This document shows positions 48,424 through 56,875 of a DNA stretch of 64,000 bases, in pieces (positions within the stretch are counted from its first letter, which is position 1; every line of letters starts with the position of its first letter). A model generated the notes under the pieces. That model saw only the letters and a list, made by a program, of their open reading frames with translations, was not told the DNA's origin and did no database searches. The position numbers were made by a program, and so were the translations under genes. Origin of the DNA: a virus; IMG/VR virus record IMGVR_UViG_3300008120_000344, positions 1 through 64,000 of that record; one strand, written 5' to 3'.

Positions 48424-49008
48424 ATGTCTGATATTCCTATTTTAGGTAGTGGAAACACGCCTGCCGACCAAGGAACATACACCGAGGTTCGTGATGACGG
48501 TCCAAAGATTCGTCTACTCTATTGCTTTAACTGTAAGACCATAGAAGAGTTGCCAGACTTTGAAGGTCGTCCAGAAGATGATACGCTGCTAGAGCTGTTA
48601 GTTGAAAAACATCAGTCCGCTGGCGTTCCCCACACAGGTTTTCTATCTAAGATCGGAGTAAAAATATGGTCTCAAGAAAAGTTTAAAAAAGAGATCATAA
48701 AGAATTTAAGAACTAGAGTTGGTGGGGGTTTAGCGGATCTAGATCCAGACTACTACACAACTAAAGCAACTTTCTATGATGACGCAATGAAGTGTTACAA
48801 CTTACATATGCGTCCCGTAGGAGCTTGTGGGGATTGGAGAGACAGCAAAAAGCGTCTAATTCCTAAAAGCACTGCAGAACTTCGCAAAGAAGTTGGTTTA
48901 CAGTCCGCAGCACAGTCTGCTAGTACCAACGTATATCTTTGTGATTTCTGCCCAGTAAAGACATATTATGTAACAAGACAACGTGAAGACAAAGGCCTAT
49001 ACAAATAA
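48424..49008 (+). CDS. Zinc-binding hypothetical protein
   Basis: A 194-residue protein with two metal-like sites: RLLYCFNCKTIEELPDFEG near the N-terminus and YLCDFCPVKTYYVTRQ near the C-terminus, plus CYNLH and GACGDW between. The double C-x2-C pattern matches actinophage proteins annotated only as hypothetical. Likely a Zn-stabilised nucleic-acid or protein-binding module. Leaderless start. Confidence 0.55.
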   Translation: MSDIPILGSGNTPADQGTYTEVRDDGPKIRLLYCFNCKTIEELPDFEGRPEDDTLLELLVEKHQSAGVPHTGFLSKIGVKIWSQEKFKKEIIKNLRTRVGGGLADLDPDYYTTKATFYDDAMKCYNLHMRPVGACGDWRDSKKRLIPKSTAELRKEVGLQSAAQSASTNVYLCDFCPVKTYYVTRQREDKGLYK

Positions 49009-49016
49009 GGAGCATC

Positions 49017-49262
49017 ATGACTGAAGAAACACAAAACAAGCCAAAGATGAAGACCGGATTTGCCGTATTAGTGAATGAAAACGGCGATATGTTTGTTGAA
49101 CGAAACCCAGAGATTTTCTCTATTGACTTAGATAGAGAAGCTTCCCTTGTGGAGGTACGCCGGTTCTGCTCGGAGATCGTCAGCGATCTTCAGGCACAGG
49201 CCGCTGCTGAATATACTGTGCTCCGTATTAAACAGCTAGAAAAGTCTGCTGAAGCAGAATAA
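49017..49262 (+). CDS. Small hypothetical protein
   Basis: An 81-residue protein after AAGGAGC. A beta-rich beginning (TGFAVLVNENGDMFVERNPEIFS) and a helix (REASLVEVRRFCSEIVSDLQAQAAAEY, then LRIKQLEK). A small alpha/beta fold with a single Cys; no family assigned. It follows the 194-residue Zn protein by 8 bp. Confidence 0.55.
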   Translation: MTEETQNKPKMKTGFAVLVNENGDMFVERNPEIFSIDLDREASLVEVRRFCSEIVSDLQAQAAAEYTVLRIKQLEKSAEAE

Positions 49263-49301
49263 ACCAAGACGTACCTGCACACTCAGTGAAAGAATAGGGC
49301 T

Positions 49302-50228
49302 ATGAGTTACATTGATGCTATAGCCAAGAGCGGACCTATTCCCGCGATTTCACCGGCATCTACCTCTTATTTCAGCGCACCATCCCCTATGTTGGACCCA
49401 AAGCTATTTGATGTGGGCGAAAAGCTTCACCCGTTTATTCGAACAGGTGTTCTAACGCTACTAATGACTTTCCTTGATGGAAGGTTTAACAATGCTCATA
49501 GTTGGACTAGGGCATGGTTAGCCGGATCTGGGGTTTCCTATCAATGGGAGGCGGCACGGCTTCCCGGAGATTTAGATTGTTTGGTGGGGGTAGATTACGT
49601 TAGCTTTAGAGAGTCTAATAAAAACTATATAGGATTCTCAGACGCAGAGATTGCCAAAGAAATAAATGAAGGGTTTTATAACGCTTTGGCTCCAAAAACA
49701 AAAAACTGGCACGGATTTGAATTAACTTTTTATGTAAATGAGCAGTCCGATATTAGAAATATTAACCCATATGCCGCCTATGATTTAATTCTAGATGACT
49801 GGACTGTTGAGCCTAAGTATGAAACACCGCCACGCAATGCAGAATGGGATTTGAAAGCTAATAGAGATTATCAACAAGGTTCAGAACTTGTAGACAGGTA
49901 TTCTTCTGCGCTCAATGAGGTTAGAAGTGCACAAAACCCCGCACACAGAGTTAATGCCGAATCTAAACTAAAACTTGCTGCAGAGCAAGCTGAAGCTTTC
50001 TTTGATGAAATACATTCTGGAAGAAAAGTTGCCTTTAGTCGTATTGGCGAAGGCTATTCTGATTTTAATAACTATAGATGGCAAGCTGGAAAACGAACTG
50101 GGGTAATACAAGCACTAAGAACAATTAAGGACCACAAAAAGGCAGCAGAAGAAGCAAGTCAACTAGAGCAGTATGGCGTAGAGCTCCCTGATGCAAGTGT
50201 TATGGTCAGAAGAGCTCTAAGGCCATAG
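49302..50228 (+). CDS. Nucleotidyltransferase-like protein
   Basis: A 308-residue protein. WTRAWLAGSGVSYQWEAARLPGDLDCLVGVDYV (near 70-100) gives the 'G-S ... D-x-D' nucleotidyltransferase motif, followed by ELTFYVNEQ, the third acidic strand area. Comparable proteins are known in actinophages. The likely activity is adenylyl- or nucleotidyl-transfer to a protein, sugar or tRNA; unknown. C-terminal half is helical. Followed directly by a HAD-like gene. Confidence 0.55.
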   Translation: MSYIDAIAKSGPIPAISPASTSYFSAPSPMLDPKLFDVGEKLHPFIRTGVLTLLMTFLDGRFNNAHSWTRAWLAGSGVSYQWEAARLPGDLDCLVGVDYVSFRESNKNYIGFSDAEIAKEINEGFYNALAPKTKNWHGFELTFYVNEQSDIRNINPYAAYDLILDDWTVEPKYETPPRNAEWDLKANRDYQQGSELVDRYSSALNEVRSAQNPAHRVNAESKLKLAAEQAEAFFDEIHSGRKVAFSRIGEGYSDFNNYRWQAGKRTGVIQALRTIKDHKKAAEEASQLEQYGVELPDASVMVRRALRP

Positions 50229-50693
50229 ATGAATACAGCGTTAATATCGTTAGAAGGCGTGCTGTGTACCGAAGTTGGGGATCCAATCCCAGACGGTATT
50301 AAACTATATAGAGTACTAGCACAAAACTACCGCATGACTATTGGGTCAGATCAAAACCCAGAACTTACAGAACATTGGCTTAAATCTAATCTCATAGTTG
50401 GTTATGCCCAAATCTATGATGATAGATGTGCTTTTGAGGGTAAAGATCTACGCATGCGTCAGCTAGATGTTGCCAGATCTCAAGGCAGAGTAGAGCTTTT
50501 TATAGATCCAGATGTAGATAGATGTGCCTATGCGCTCGCCAACAATGTACCTACATTGTTATTTTCTGCACCAAAGTTTGTTAGAACTACCCGTCCGGTA
50601 AGGCCCTGGAAAGAATTATCTGCAGAAGTAGAGCGTCAACGATTGGCTCTGTTAGATGCTGATTTGGGCAGCAAGGTAAAGAGATTTGAATGA
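50229..50693 (+). CDS. HAD-like phosphatase fold protein
   Basis: A 154-residue protein: NTALISLEGVLCTEVGDPIPDGIKLYRVLAQNY starts like a HAD hydrolase but the first catalytic Asp of the DxD motif is replaced by Ser-Leu-Glu-Gly, and VELFIDPDVDRCAYALANNVPTLLF resembles the late acidic strand. Similar pseudo-HAD proteins appear in actinophages. May be inactive or act on a different chemistry. Starts directly after the preceding stop. Confidence 0.55.
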   Translation: MNTALISLEGVLCTEVGDPIPDGIKLYRVLAQNYRMTIGSDQNPELTEHWLKSNLIVGYAQIYDDRCAFEGKDLRMRQLDVARSQGRVELFIDPDVDRCAYALANNVPTLLFSAPKFVRTTRPVRPWKELSAEVERQRLALLDADLGSKVKRFE

Positions 50694-52183
50694 ATATAGT
50701 ATTTCTTGGGGGAGAAGTCCCCTCTCATAGACTTCTTTTGATTGATAGTGGAGTAAAACATATAGGCGTTAGTTACTGGGGCCTAGCTAAACGCGGTTTA
50801 CCTAAAACTAAAGACTATCTATTATCAGAGAAATATCCTGATGATGTAAAGATTTATGTAGCCGGTGCCGGATCTAATCCCAACCTAAGTAAGGCTGAGC
50901 TAGAAGAACATGCGGCTAACTTCGAGGATTGGGTTGCAATTAACTATGATCGTATATCTGGTGTTGTAGAGTTTGATGCCCCTGCCCTTGGTCATGACTG
51001 GATTGCCCAGCAACGAAAAACTCTTGGATTTGAACTTGGGGATAAATACTGGCCAGTATGGCACTCACAACATGGGCACCCAACTTTAATGGCTTTAGCA
51101 GAGCAGTGGGCTAACATAGCTATTCTGGGAGATACTATAGAAGACGACGCTACGTTATCCGGAAGAACCAGGGCCCTACAAGGGCAGTTTGGTACTAACT
51201 TCCATGGTTTGGGTTGTGCCAAGCCAGACAATCTAAGACAAGTGCCTCTATCCACCGCCAGCACCCTCTCGTGGCTATCCCCCATGATGCGAGGAGAAAC
51301 TATTGTCTGGGATGGAACTAAACTAGTACGATACCAAAAGAAACAAAAAGACCAGGCACGGCCACGTTATAAAGCTGTTATTGAACGGGCAGGTTTGGAT
51401 TTCGATAAGATTATTAATGATGATAGTAACGAGGTAACTCGCCTCGCTATTTGGAGCTACCTGCAGCTGGAGGAATCTTTGGACAAGAAAAAACCACCAC
51501 ATTTAAGATTGTTATCTGATAACAGTGATGACATAGATACTCCCGGTTCTGCGGAAACACTAGGGTTGGAACCTGATAACAAGGACTTAGATATGCGGAA
51601 AGAAAACACCCCAGCAACTATGAAAATAGTTCCTAGAGACCCATCAGAAACTATGAATTTACCCGTATTTTCAGTATCTACGAAGAGAGTTATAGATAAA
51701 GATGAAGATGGAAGGGACCTGATAAGAGACGTAAATGTGCTCGGAACTAACCAGTCTTCATTGCGTCAATGTAATACATGTTTTGTTGCAGCAAATTGCC
51801 CCGCATTTAAGGAAAATAATGCTTGTGCATTCAACCTTCCAGTAGAGGTTAAGACTAAAGACCAATTGAAGGGATTGCTCAATGCCATCATCGAGATGCA
51901 AGGTGCTAGAGTTGCCTTCTCTCGTTACGCCGAAGAATTAAACGGCGGGTATCCAGATCCCAATACTGGGCAGGAAATTGATCGACTATTTAAGATCGTA
52001 AAGCAACTGAAAGAACTGGAGGACAATCGAGAGTTTGTCCGGATGACCGTCGAAAGACAGACCTCTGGAGGTGTTATGTCTGCCCTATTTGGAGACAGAG
52101 CCAACACCCTCAGACAACTGCCTGGCGATGGGCTATCCGAGTCAGAAACTAGTAAGATTATCTCAGACCATATCGAAGATTAG
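50690..52183 (+). CDS. Actinophage-conserved protein with Cys cluster
   Basis: A 497-residue protein overlapping the HAD-like gene by 4 bp. N-terminal 220 residues (FLGGEVPSHRLLLIDSGVKHIGVSYWGL, then WPVWHSQHGHPTLMALAEQW and LSPMMRGETIVWDGTKLVRYQKK) look like a TIM-barrel related distantly to queuine-tRNA ribosyltransferases or DpdA-type DNA-modifying enzymes. A Cys-rich segment CNTCFVAANCPAFKENNACAF follows near 370, possibly Zn or Fe-S. The last 120 residues are helical. The sequence is strongly conserved in actinophages, but function is not established. Confidence 0.55.
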   Translation: MNIVFLGGEVPSHRLLLIDSGVKHIGVSYWGLAKRGLPKTKDYLLSEKYPDDVKIYVAGAGSNPNLSKAELEEHAANFEDWVAINYDRISGVVEFDAPALGHDWIAQQRKTLGFELGDKYWPVWHSQHGHPTLMALAEQWANIAILGDTIEDDATLSGRTRALQGQFGTNFHGLGCAKPDNLRQVPLSTASTLSWLSPMMRGETIVWDGTKLVRYQKKQKDQARPRYKAVIERAGLDFDKIINDDSNEVTRLAIWSYLQLEESLDKKKPPHLRLLSDNSDDIDTPGSAETLGLEPDNKDLDMRKENTPATMKIVPRDPSETMNLPVFSVSTKRVIDKDEDGRDLIRDVNVLGTNQSSLRQCNTCFVAANCPAFKENNACAFNLPVEVKTKDQLKGLLNAIIEMQGARVAFSRYAEELNGGYPDPNTGQEIDRLFKIVKQLKELEDNREFVRMTVERQTSGGVMSALFGDRANTLRQLPGDGLSESETSKIISDHIED

Positions 52184-52195
52184 AAGGGACGTAAA

Positions 52196-54229
52196 TTGTT
52201 TTCATTTAAGTTAACCGAAGACTTTGTTAATGGATATAGAGGAAAGTCAGTACCTTGGGGCTATAAAGATGCCGCAGGTAACTCGGTGGGAGAGATAACC
52301 TTTTTAAGAACATACTCAAGATTAAAAACAGACGGAACCAAAGAAACATGGGTAGACGTTTGTGAGCGAGTCATCAACGGTATGTATTCTCTCCAGAAAG
52401 AGCATGCCAAAACTAATCGTCTTCCGTGGAATGACGCTAAGGCTCAAGCATCGGCTAAAGAAGCATTTGACCGTTTGTGGAACTTAAAGTGGACTCCACC
52501 GGGACGTGGACTATGGGTAATGGGAACACCCATAGTAAATCAATACCGAAACTCTGCCGCGCTTCAGAACTGCGCATTCGTGTCTACCCTATCTATGACG
52601 AAAGTCGATCCATCTAGACCATTTGCATTTTTAATGGAAGCATCAATGCTTGGAGTTGGTGTGGGGTTTGACGACAAAGGAGCGGATAAGGACTTTACAA
52701 TCTACGCCCCTAAGCAAGGAGAACAATATGTCGTATCAGACACCAGAGAAGGATGGGTTGAGTCAGTCAGCCTCCTTATCAATTCCTACCTCAGACCAGA
52801 TTCGTCGGCTCCAGTATTTGATTACAAAGAGATTCGCCCAGCGGGAACGCCAATTAAGACTTTTGGCGGAACAGCGGCGGGACACGAACCGTTAGAAAAA
52901 CTACATAACTATATCCACAGTATATTTAATGGAAGAGCCGGTGAAAAACTCACTCGCAAAGATATTGCTGATATTGGTAATCTAATTGGCGTTTGCGTCG
53001 TTAGCGGTAACGTACGTCGTAGCGCTGAACTTCTTATTGGTCGTATTGACGACCCTGATTTTCTCAACTTAAAGAATGCAGAAGTTTATCCAGAACGTAA
53101 TAGCTATGATCCGGCTAAACCGGGTTGGGCATGGATGTCTAATAACTCTGTGGAAGTCTCTGTAGGACAAGACTTATCTCCCATCATTGATGGTATTGCT
53201 CGTAACGGTGAGCCAGGTGTAGTCTGGATGGACGTAACTAGACAATATGGTCGTTTATCAGACCCAATCAACAATAAAGACTGGAGAGCAGCAGGCTATA
53301 ACCCTTGTGCCGAACAGTCTTTAGAATCTTTTGAATGCTGTACATTGGTAGAAACGTACCTAAATCGTCACGAGAGTTTAGAAGACTTTAAGAGAACCCT
53401 TAAGTTTGCGTATCTCTATGCTAAGACCGTAACTCTACTCCCTACTCACTGGGAAGAGACAAATGCAATTATGCAGCGCAATCGTCGTATTGGAACATCT
53501 ATAAGTGGAGTCGCCAACTTTGCGGACAATAAAGGTTTACCGGAGCTCAGATCCTGGATGGATGCGGGATATGAAGTAATTAAGAACTATGATCAATCAT
53601 ATTCAGAATGGTTAGGTATCCGAGAGTCAATTAAAATGACCACGGTTAAGCCGTCAGGAACAGTCAGTATTTTAGCAGGAGAATCTCCGGGAGTTCACTG
53701 GCCAGTAGGTGGAAAGTACTTCTTAAGAGCCATAAGATTTGCCAACTCAGACCCTATGCTCCCACTATTTAAGATGGCAATGTATAGGGTTGAGCCCGCA
53801 TCAGAATCACCAGACACAACGTCCGTTGTATTCTTCCCAATTGAGTCAAATGCAGTCAGGTCAGAGAAAGAAGTCTCTATCTATGAGAAAATTGGATTAG
53901 CGGCTACAGCCCAAAGGCATTGGTCTGATAACTCGGTATCTGTAACTATCAGCTTTGACCCCGAAACTGAAAGTAATCACATAGGCACAGTATTGCATAT
54001 GTACGATGGCCAGCTGAAGACAGTCTCGTTCCTCCCGTCAGGTAATTCTGTATACCCACAGATGCCTTATACTCAAATTACAAAAGAAGAGTATGATGAA
54101 GCAACTATGACATTATTTCCTATAGACTTTGCGGGAGTATATGCTGGCATGGCGGCAGACGCCGTTGGTGAAGCATACTGCACCACAGATGCTTGCGAAG
54201 TAAAACTAATCAAAGATAATACAAAATAA
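52196..54229 (+). CDS. Class II (adenosylcobalamin-dependent) ribonucleoside-triphosphate reductase
   Basis: A 677-residue monomeric reductase, TTG start after AGAAGGGA. Active site residues by comparison with the Lactobacillus leichmannii enzyme: Cys126 (QNCAFVST), Cys371 and Glu373 in NPCAEQ, Cys382 and the C-terminal pair Cys662-x4-Cys667 that reduces the site. The spacing Cys371-Cys382 and the C-terminal pair match that enzyme. Reduces ribonucleoside triphosphates to deoxy forms with radical made by adenosylcobalamin; no O2 and no small subunit needed. Supplies dNTPs for the phage polymerase; feeds on host vitamin B12. Confidence 0.9.
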   Translation: MFSFKLTEDFVNGYRGKSVPWGYKDAAGNSVGEITFLRTYSRLKTDGTKETWVDVCERVINGMYSLQKEHAKTNRLPWNDAKAQASAKEAFDRLWNLKWTPPGRGLWVMGTPIVNQYRNSAALQNCAFVSTLSMTKVDPSRPFAFLMEASMLGVGVGFDDKGADKDFTIYAPKQGEQYVVSDTREGWVESVSLLINSYLRPDSSAPVFDYKEIRPAGTPIKTFGGTAAGHEPLEKLHNYIHSIFNGRAGEKLTRKDIADIGNLIGVCVVSGNVRRSAELLIGRIDDPDFLNLKNAEVYPERNSYDPAKPGWAWMSNNSVEVSVGQDLSPIIDGIARNGEPGVVWMDVTRQYGRLSDPINNKDWRAAGYNPCAEQSLESFECCTLVETYLNRHESLEDFKRTLKFAYLYAKTVTLLPTHWEETNAIMQRNRRIGTSISGVANFADNKGLPELRSWMDAGYEVIKNYDQSYSEWLGIRESIKMTTVKPSGTVSILAGESPGVHWPVGGKYFLRAIRFANSDPMLPLFKMAMYRVEPASESPDTTSVVFFPIESNAVRSEKEVSIYEKIGLAATAQRHWSDNSVSVTISFDPETESNHIGTVLHMYDGQLKTVSFLPSGNSVYPQMPYTQITKEEYDEATMTLFPIDFAGVYAGMAADAVGEAYCTTDACEVKLIKDNTK

Positions 54230-54240
54230 GGAGAGAGCAC

Positions 54241-54378
54241 ATGCAAGAAGATAACCTAGATCCAGATCTATTTGAAGATGAATTTGAAGATGAATGGCCT
54301 GATGAATTAGGGGATATTGAAGATTTAGAAGATTTGGAAGACTTAGAAGACGAGTTTGAAGAGTTCCATAAAGACTAG
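54241..54378 (+). CDS. 45-residue acidic mini-protein
   Basis: ATG after AAGGAGAGAG, 12 bp after the reductase stop. 25 of 45 residues are Asp or Glu, with one Lys and no Arg, arranged as E-D-L repeats (EDLEDLEDLEDE). Such highly acidic small proteins can mimic DNA or bind basic partners. Not in conventional databases by look. A terminator follows 25 bp later. Function unknown. Confidence 0.5.
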   Translation: MQEDNLDPDLFEDEFEDEWPDELGDIEDLEDLEDLEDEFEEFHKD

Positions 54379-54402
54379 GCAAAAATCGCCAACACAAACA
54401 TT

Positions 54403-54427
54403 AGCCCCCGCCATAAAGGCGGGGGCT
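54403..54427. terminator. Terminator between convergent operons
   Basis: AGCCCCCGCC-ATAAA-GGCGGGGGCT is a ten-pair stem followed by TAATTATTT on the plus strand. It ends the plus-strand transcript, and the minus-strand one from the other side. Confidence 0.85.
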
Positions 54428-54460
54428 TAATTATTTAGACAGGGCTATCAGGAGAAGATT

Positions 54461-54562
54461 TTAGTTTTGGCATTCACAGGTTTCAATAGAGTAATCTCCA
54501 TCGGGGGATGTCCAACCAGTGTAGCCTTTCCCGTAGCACAGTGTGCATTCTGTTTTAGTCAT
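54461..54562 (-). CDS. 33-residue zinc-ribbon mini-protein
   Basis: A 33-residue protein from ATG at 54562: TECTLCYGKGYTGW and IETCECQN give C-x2-C-x-G-x-G and C-x-C, a DnaJ-type zinc module of minimal size. It ends the minus-strand operon. It may be a stand-alone Zn knuckle; the coupling to the next gene (4 bp away) supports it. Confidence 0.5.
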   Translation of the reverse strand: MTKTECTLCYGKGYTGWTSPDGDYSIETCECQN

Positions 54563-54564
54563 GG

Positions 54565-54846
54565 TTATGCCGCCACTGAGTAAGTCATATCACCTGCGAA
54601 ATACGTAGGCTTACCTTTCTCGTCTACAACACTTCCTAAAAGCTTGATGCTCTTTCTAGGTGTAGATGTAGAGATGATAGATTTGATATGGCGTTTAGCA
54701 GCAGACGCATTTTTCCATGCTGTCATATTTACTGAGACTGTGGTATCTGTTTCATCTAGAAACAGGATTTCACATAACCATGCGCCACCTTTTTCAAGAT
54801 TTTGGCGTAGGTTTACTTTGACACGTTGTTTTACTTTTCGTGGCAT
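54565..54846 (-). CDS. Small hypothetical protein
   Basis: A 93-residue protein with beta-strand pattern: KQRVKVNLRQNLEKGGAWLCEILFLDETDTTVSVNMTAWKNASAAKRHIKSI-type; a basic and strand-rich fold. AGGAAACACA precedes the ATG. No family recognised. Could be single-strand binding by its pattern, but unproven. Confidence 0.55.
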   Translation of the reverse strand: MPRKVKQRVKVNLRQNLEKGGAWLCEILFLDETDTTVSVNMTAWKNASAAKRHIKSIISTSTPRKSIKLLGSVVDEKGKPTYFAGDMTYSVAA

Positions 54847-54860
54847 TGTGTTTCCTATTC

Positions 54861-55109
54861 TTATCCGAGTTTATTACTGTTATATCCTACATGCTTTAGG
54901 TCACGTAGGATGTTTTTTGAGGCTCTCCAATCACCAAGTGAAGCAGCGCCAAAGAAGACAATTTTACCCGTCTTTGGATTACGCACTCTAACGTGCTGCT
55001 TACCTTTGGTTCTGGATACCTCGAGACCCGCATCTTCAAGAGCTTTAACTAGCTTTTGGATATGCTTGTCTCTAACTTGCATATACAGCATGTTCCTATC
55101 TCCCTTCAT
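54861..55109 (-). CDS. HicA-like small RNA-binding protein
   Basis: An 82-residue protein: HIQKLVKALEDAGLEVSRTKGKQHVRVRNPKTGKIVFFGAASLGDWRASKNILRDLKHVG follows the HicA fold ('L-x-x-x-G-x-x-x-x-R-x-x-G-S-H-x-x-x-x-x-P ... V-x-x-x'), with His in KQHVRV matching the HicA catalytic position. A HicB antitoxin is not adjacent. Could be an mRNA interferase remnant or a dsRBD-like binder. TAGTAT 8 bp before ATG suggests a nearby promoter. Confidence 0.5.
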   Translation of the reverse strand: MKGDRNMLYMQVRDKHIQKLVKALEDAGLEVSRTKGKQHVRVRNPKTGKIVFFGAASLGDWRASKNILRDLKHVGYNSNKLG

Positions 55110-55143
55110 ACTGCTGTATACTAGCGGAGTAAGCTCTAATAGG

Positions 55144-55395
55144 CTACTCTCCGTCTAGAACCTCCGGTGCTCCCGGAGGTTTTACTTCTTGTACCGGATT
55201 GAGTTTAACGTCATATACGTAGCTAAACTCGCCCGGTCTTTTAAGGTCATTGATGTTTATCCACCTACCTTGATTACGATCATAGATCTCAAGGGAATAC
55301 TCCCAGTTATCTTTGTTGGTGGGGTCATCAACGCGCCATTTTGCAACTTGCATATGAAATGATACAACTATGTTGTAGTACATTTCTTTATCCAT
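55144..55395 (-). CDS. Small hypothetical protein
   Basis: An 83-residue protein with strand-rich middle (YYNIVVSFHMQVAKWRVD, WEYSLEIYDRNQGRWININDLKR) and a Pro-rich end. AAGGGG lies before the ATG. No family recognised. Part of the accessory minus-strand run. Confidence 0.5.
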   Translation of the reverse strand: MDKEMYYNIVVSFHMQVAKWRVDDPTNKDNWEYSLEIYDRNQGRWININDLKRPGEFSYVYDVKLNPVQEVKPPGAPEVLDGE

Positions 55396-55413
55396 GGCTA
55401 CCCCTTTCTGTTG

Positions 55414-56064
55414 TTATCTTAACTTACTAGCCATTGCTTCTAGCCTTGCTTTCATAGCATGGTGTTGAATTTTGGCCGCTTCTACATAACTTCCCACCTC
55501 CTCATAATTTTCTTCATCTGGAAACCACGTGAACACGTCCTCCTCACTTGGAGGATCTACATAGTTCATTTGGCCACTTGGAGATGAGAAGTTTCCCTCC
55601 TTAACTGCTCGCCCTTTGGTATACATGACGTATCCGGCAAAATCTGAACCGGGTTCATCATAGGCGACGTAAATGTTTGTGTTGGGCCACCTTGCAGCCA
55701 ACACTTCATACACCGGCAAGGGTGGAGCCCACGCAGATTCAAACTGAATACGAACAGTTCTATTCTGATTTAATAACGGATTGTTCTTGCCGTTATCGTA
55801 GACAATATTTGCATCTACATTCCATTTAGTCCCCCAATTGAGATTAGACCAGTCATACCAGTCTTTAGCTCCGTAGAGTTTCATGTTAGTAGATGCGGCA
55901 TCTTCATCACGTTCAGGCGCTGACTGACCACGCAATGCATTTGGCATTGCTATGACCTTATCAAGACTGAATGCGGTCCCGCTATCCTCTACTGAATCTA
56001 GAAGTTGTTGGACCTCTCCAGGCTCGCCCTGAATGATGACAGTATTACTGCACCAATTAGGCAT
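55414..56064 (-). CDS. Api92-like (DUF1281) protein with ferredoxin-like fold
   Basis: A 216-residue protein; ATG at 56064 with GAGGAG is better than TTG at 56067. MPNWCSNTVIIQGEP at the N-terminus and NWGTKWNVDANIV, IQFESAWAPPLPVYEVLAARWPN, YVAYDEPGSDFAGYV are the Api92/YubB family signature. Such proteins appear in phages and plasmids with unknown function, in accessory DNA. C-terminal acidic region. Confidence 0.7.
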   Translation of the reverse strand: MPNWCSNTVIIQGEPGEVQQLLDSVEDSGTAFSLDKVIAMPNALRGQSAPERDEDAASTNMKLYGAKDWYDWSNLNWGTKWNVDANIVYDNGKNNPLLNQNRTVRIQFESAWAPPLPVYEVLAARWPNTNIYVAYDEPGSDFAGYVMYTKGRAVKEGNFSSPSGQMNYVDPPSEEDVFTWFPDEENYEEVGSYVEAAKIQHHAMKARLEAMASKLR

Positions 56065-56098
56065 CAATCTCCTCTTTCTTTTCTTCTTGATATTGGTT

Positions 56099-56557
56099 TC
56101 ATTTACCTTTTCCCTTCTTTTGTGTTATTGCCAGAGTTCCATCTGGCTTGGGCCATTTATACGGCAGGTTATCTCGCACTCGAAACCGATACCAAATCGG
56201 ATCTTTACGTTTGAGATTAGATCGGTGAGATTTATGGAACTCATTGTTGTTCCACCACCACGGTGGCTCCCACCCTTCTAGGTCAAACTTTGCATATATA
56301 TCTTGAAGCTGACCTTGAACATTATCGACGAAGCCCCGTTGTCTCCATTCCATGCACATAGCATTTGTGTATAGATATAGATAACCTTCGTGACCTCGCC
56401 ACATAACCGCAGCCGGATGATTTCTCCAGCCTTTAGTTAGTCCTAAGTTTGCTCTGAGTATCTGCAGTGCTTCAACTCGTTGCTTACCTAATCGTTTGTT
56501 GTCTAGAGCCTTAGCTGATCTTTCCATGTCAGGCCAAGGTAAGAATGTGTTTACCAA
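56099..56557 (-). CDS. MSMEG_6728-like protein, putative pyrimidine-dimer glycosylase-type
   Basis: A 152-residue protein starting at TTG after GAGGTGAG. VNTFLPWPDMERSAKALDNKRLGKQRVEALQIL, WRNHPAAVMWRGHEGYLYLYTNAMCMEWRQRG and NNEFHKSHRSNLKRKDPIWY are conserved in the actinobacterial MSMEG_6728 family, which has been annotated with T4 endonuclease V-type pyrimidine-dimer DNA glycosylases. If so it would repair UV lesions in phage DNA, useful in surface water. Catalysis is not proven here. Confidence 0.6.
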   Translation of the reverse strand: MVNTFLPWPDMERSAKALDNKRLGKQRVEALQILRANLGLTKGWRNHPAAVMWRGHEGYLYLYTNAMCMEWRQRGFVDNVQGQLQDIYAKFDLEGWEPPWWWNNNEFHKSHRSNLKRKDPIWYRFRVRDNLPYKWPKPDGTLAITQKKGKGK

Positions 56558-56721
56558 TCGATACTCACCTCATCCTTATGCTGGACAGATACTCCTGTTG
56601 GAGTTCTAAACACAATGTAATCAGGATGTAAAGTTTCAATCTTTTTCTTTACACCTACGAAGTCTAAACTCTTATCATTAATAATAGCTTGGACTTCTTC
56701 CATATTTGCAAGGTTAATCAT
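56551..56721 (-). CDS. Small hypothetical protein (56 aa)
   Basis: A 56-residue frame from ATG at 56721: INLANMEEVQAIINDKSLDFVG, KKKIETLHPDYIVFRTPTGVSVQHKDEV. Its end overlaps the TTG of the MSMEG_6728-like gene by 7 bp and its start overlaps the next frame by 8 bp, so this row is translationally coupled. No family known. Confidence 0.5.
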   Translation of the reverse strand: MINLANMEEVQAIINDKSLDFVGVKKKIETLHPDYIVFRTPTGVSVQHKDEVSIDW

Positions 56722-56875
56722 TATTCACCTCCAACCCTAACATTGGTAGTAGGTCTTCTTGTTTATGTTTGATGAAGAGTTTAACAACTGTTTTTTTATC
56801 CTCTTCATAACGTGCATCCTCCTGTTCTTTGAACCGGTATGCTGTCATGTATAGTTCCTGCTTTGGTATAGCCAT
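56714..56875 (-). CDS. Small hypothetical protein (53 aa)
   Basis: From ATG at 56875: AIPKQELYMTAYRFKEQEDARYEEDKKTVVKLFIKHKQEDLLPML. Mostly helical and charged. Its first base abuts the stop of the 56875-57099 gene. GTTGGAGGTG near its end provides the Shine-Dalgarno of the next gene. Function unknown. Confidence 0.45.
   Translation of the reverse strand: MAIPKQELYMTAYRFKEQEDARYEEDKKTVVKLFIKHKQEDLLPMLGLEVNND

Noticed and set aside
54826-55158. Plus-strand frame of 110 residues opposite the HicA-like gene
   Set aside because: Cys/Ser/Leu-rich shadow without a ribosome site; the minus-strand gene has a recognisable fold.
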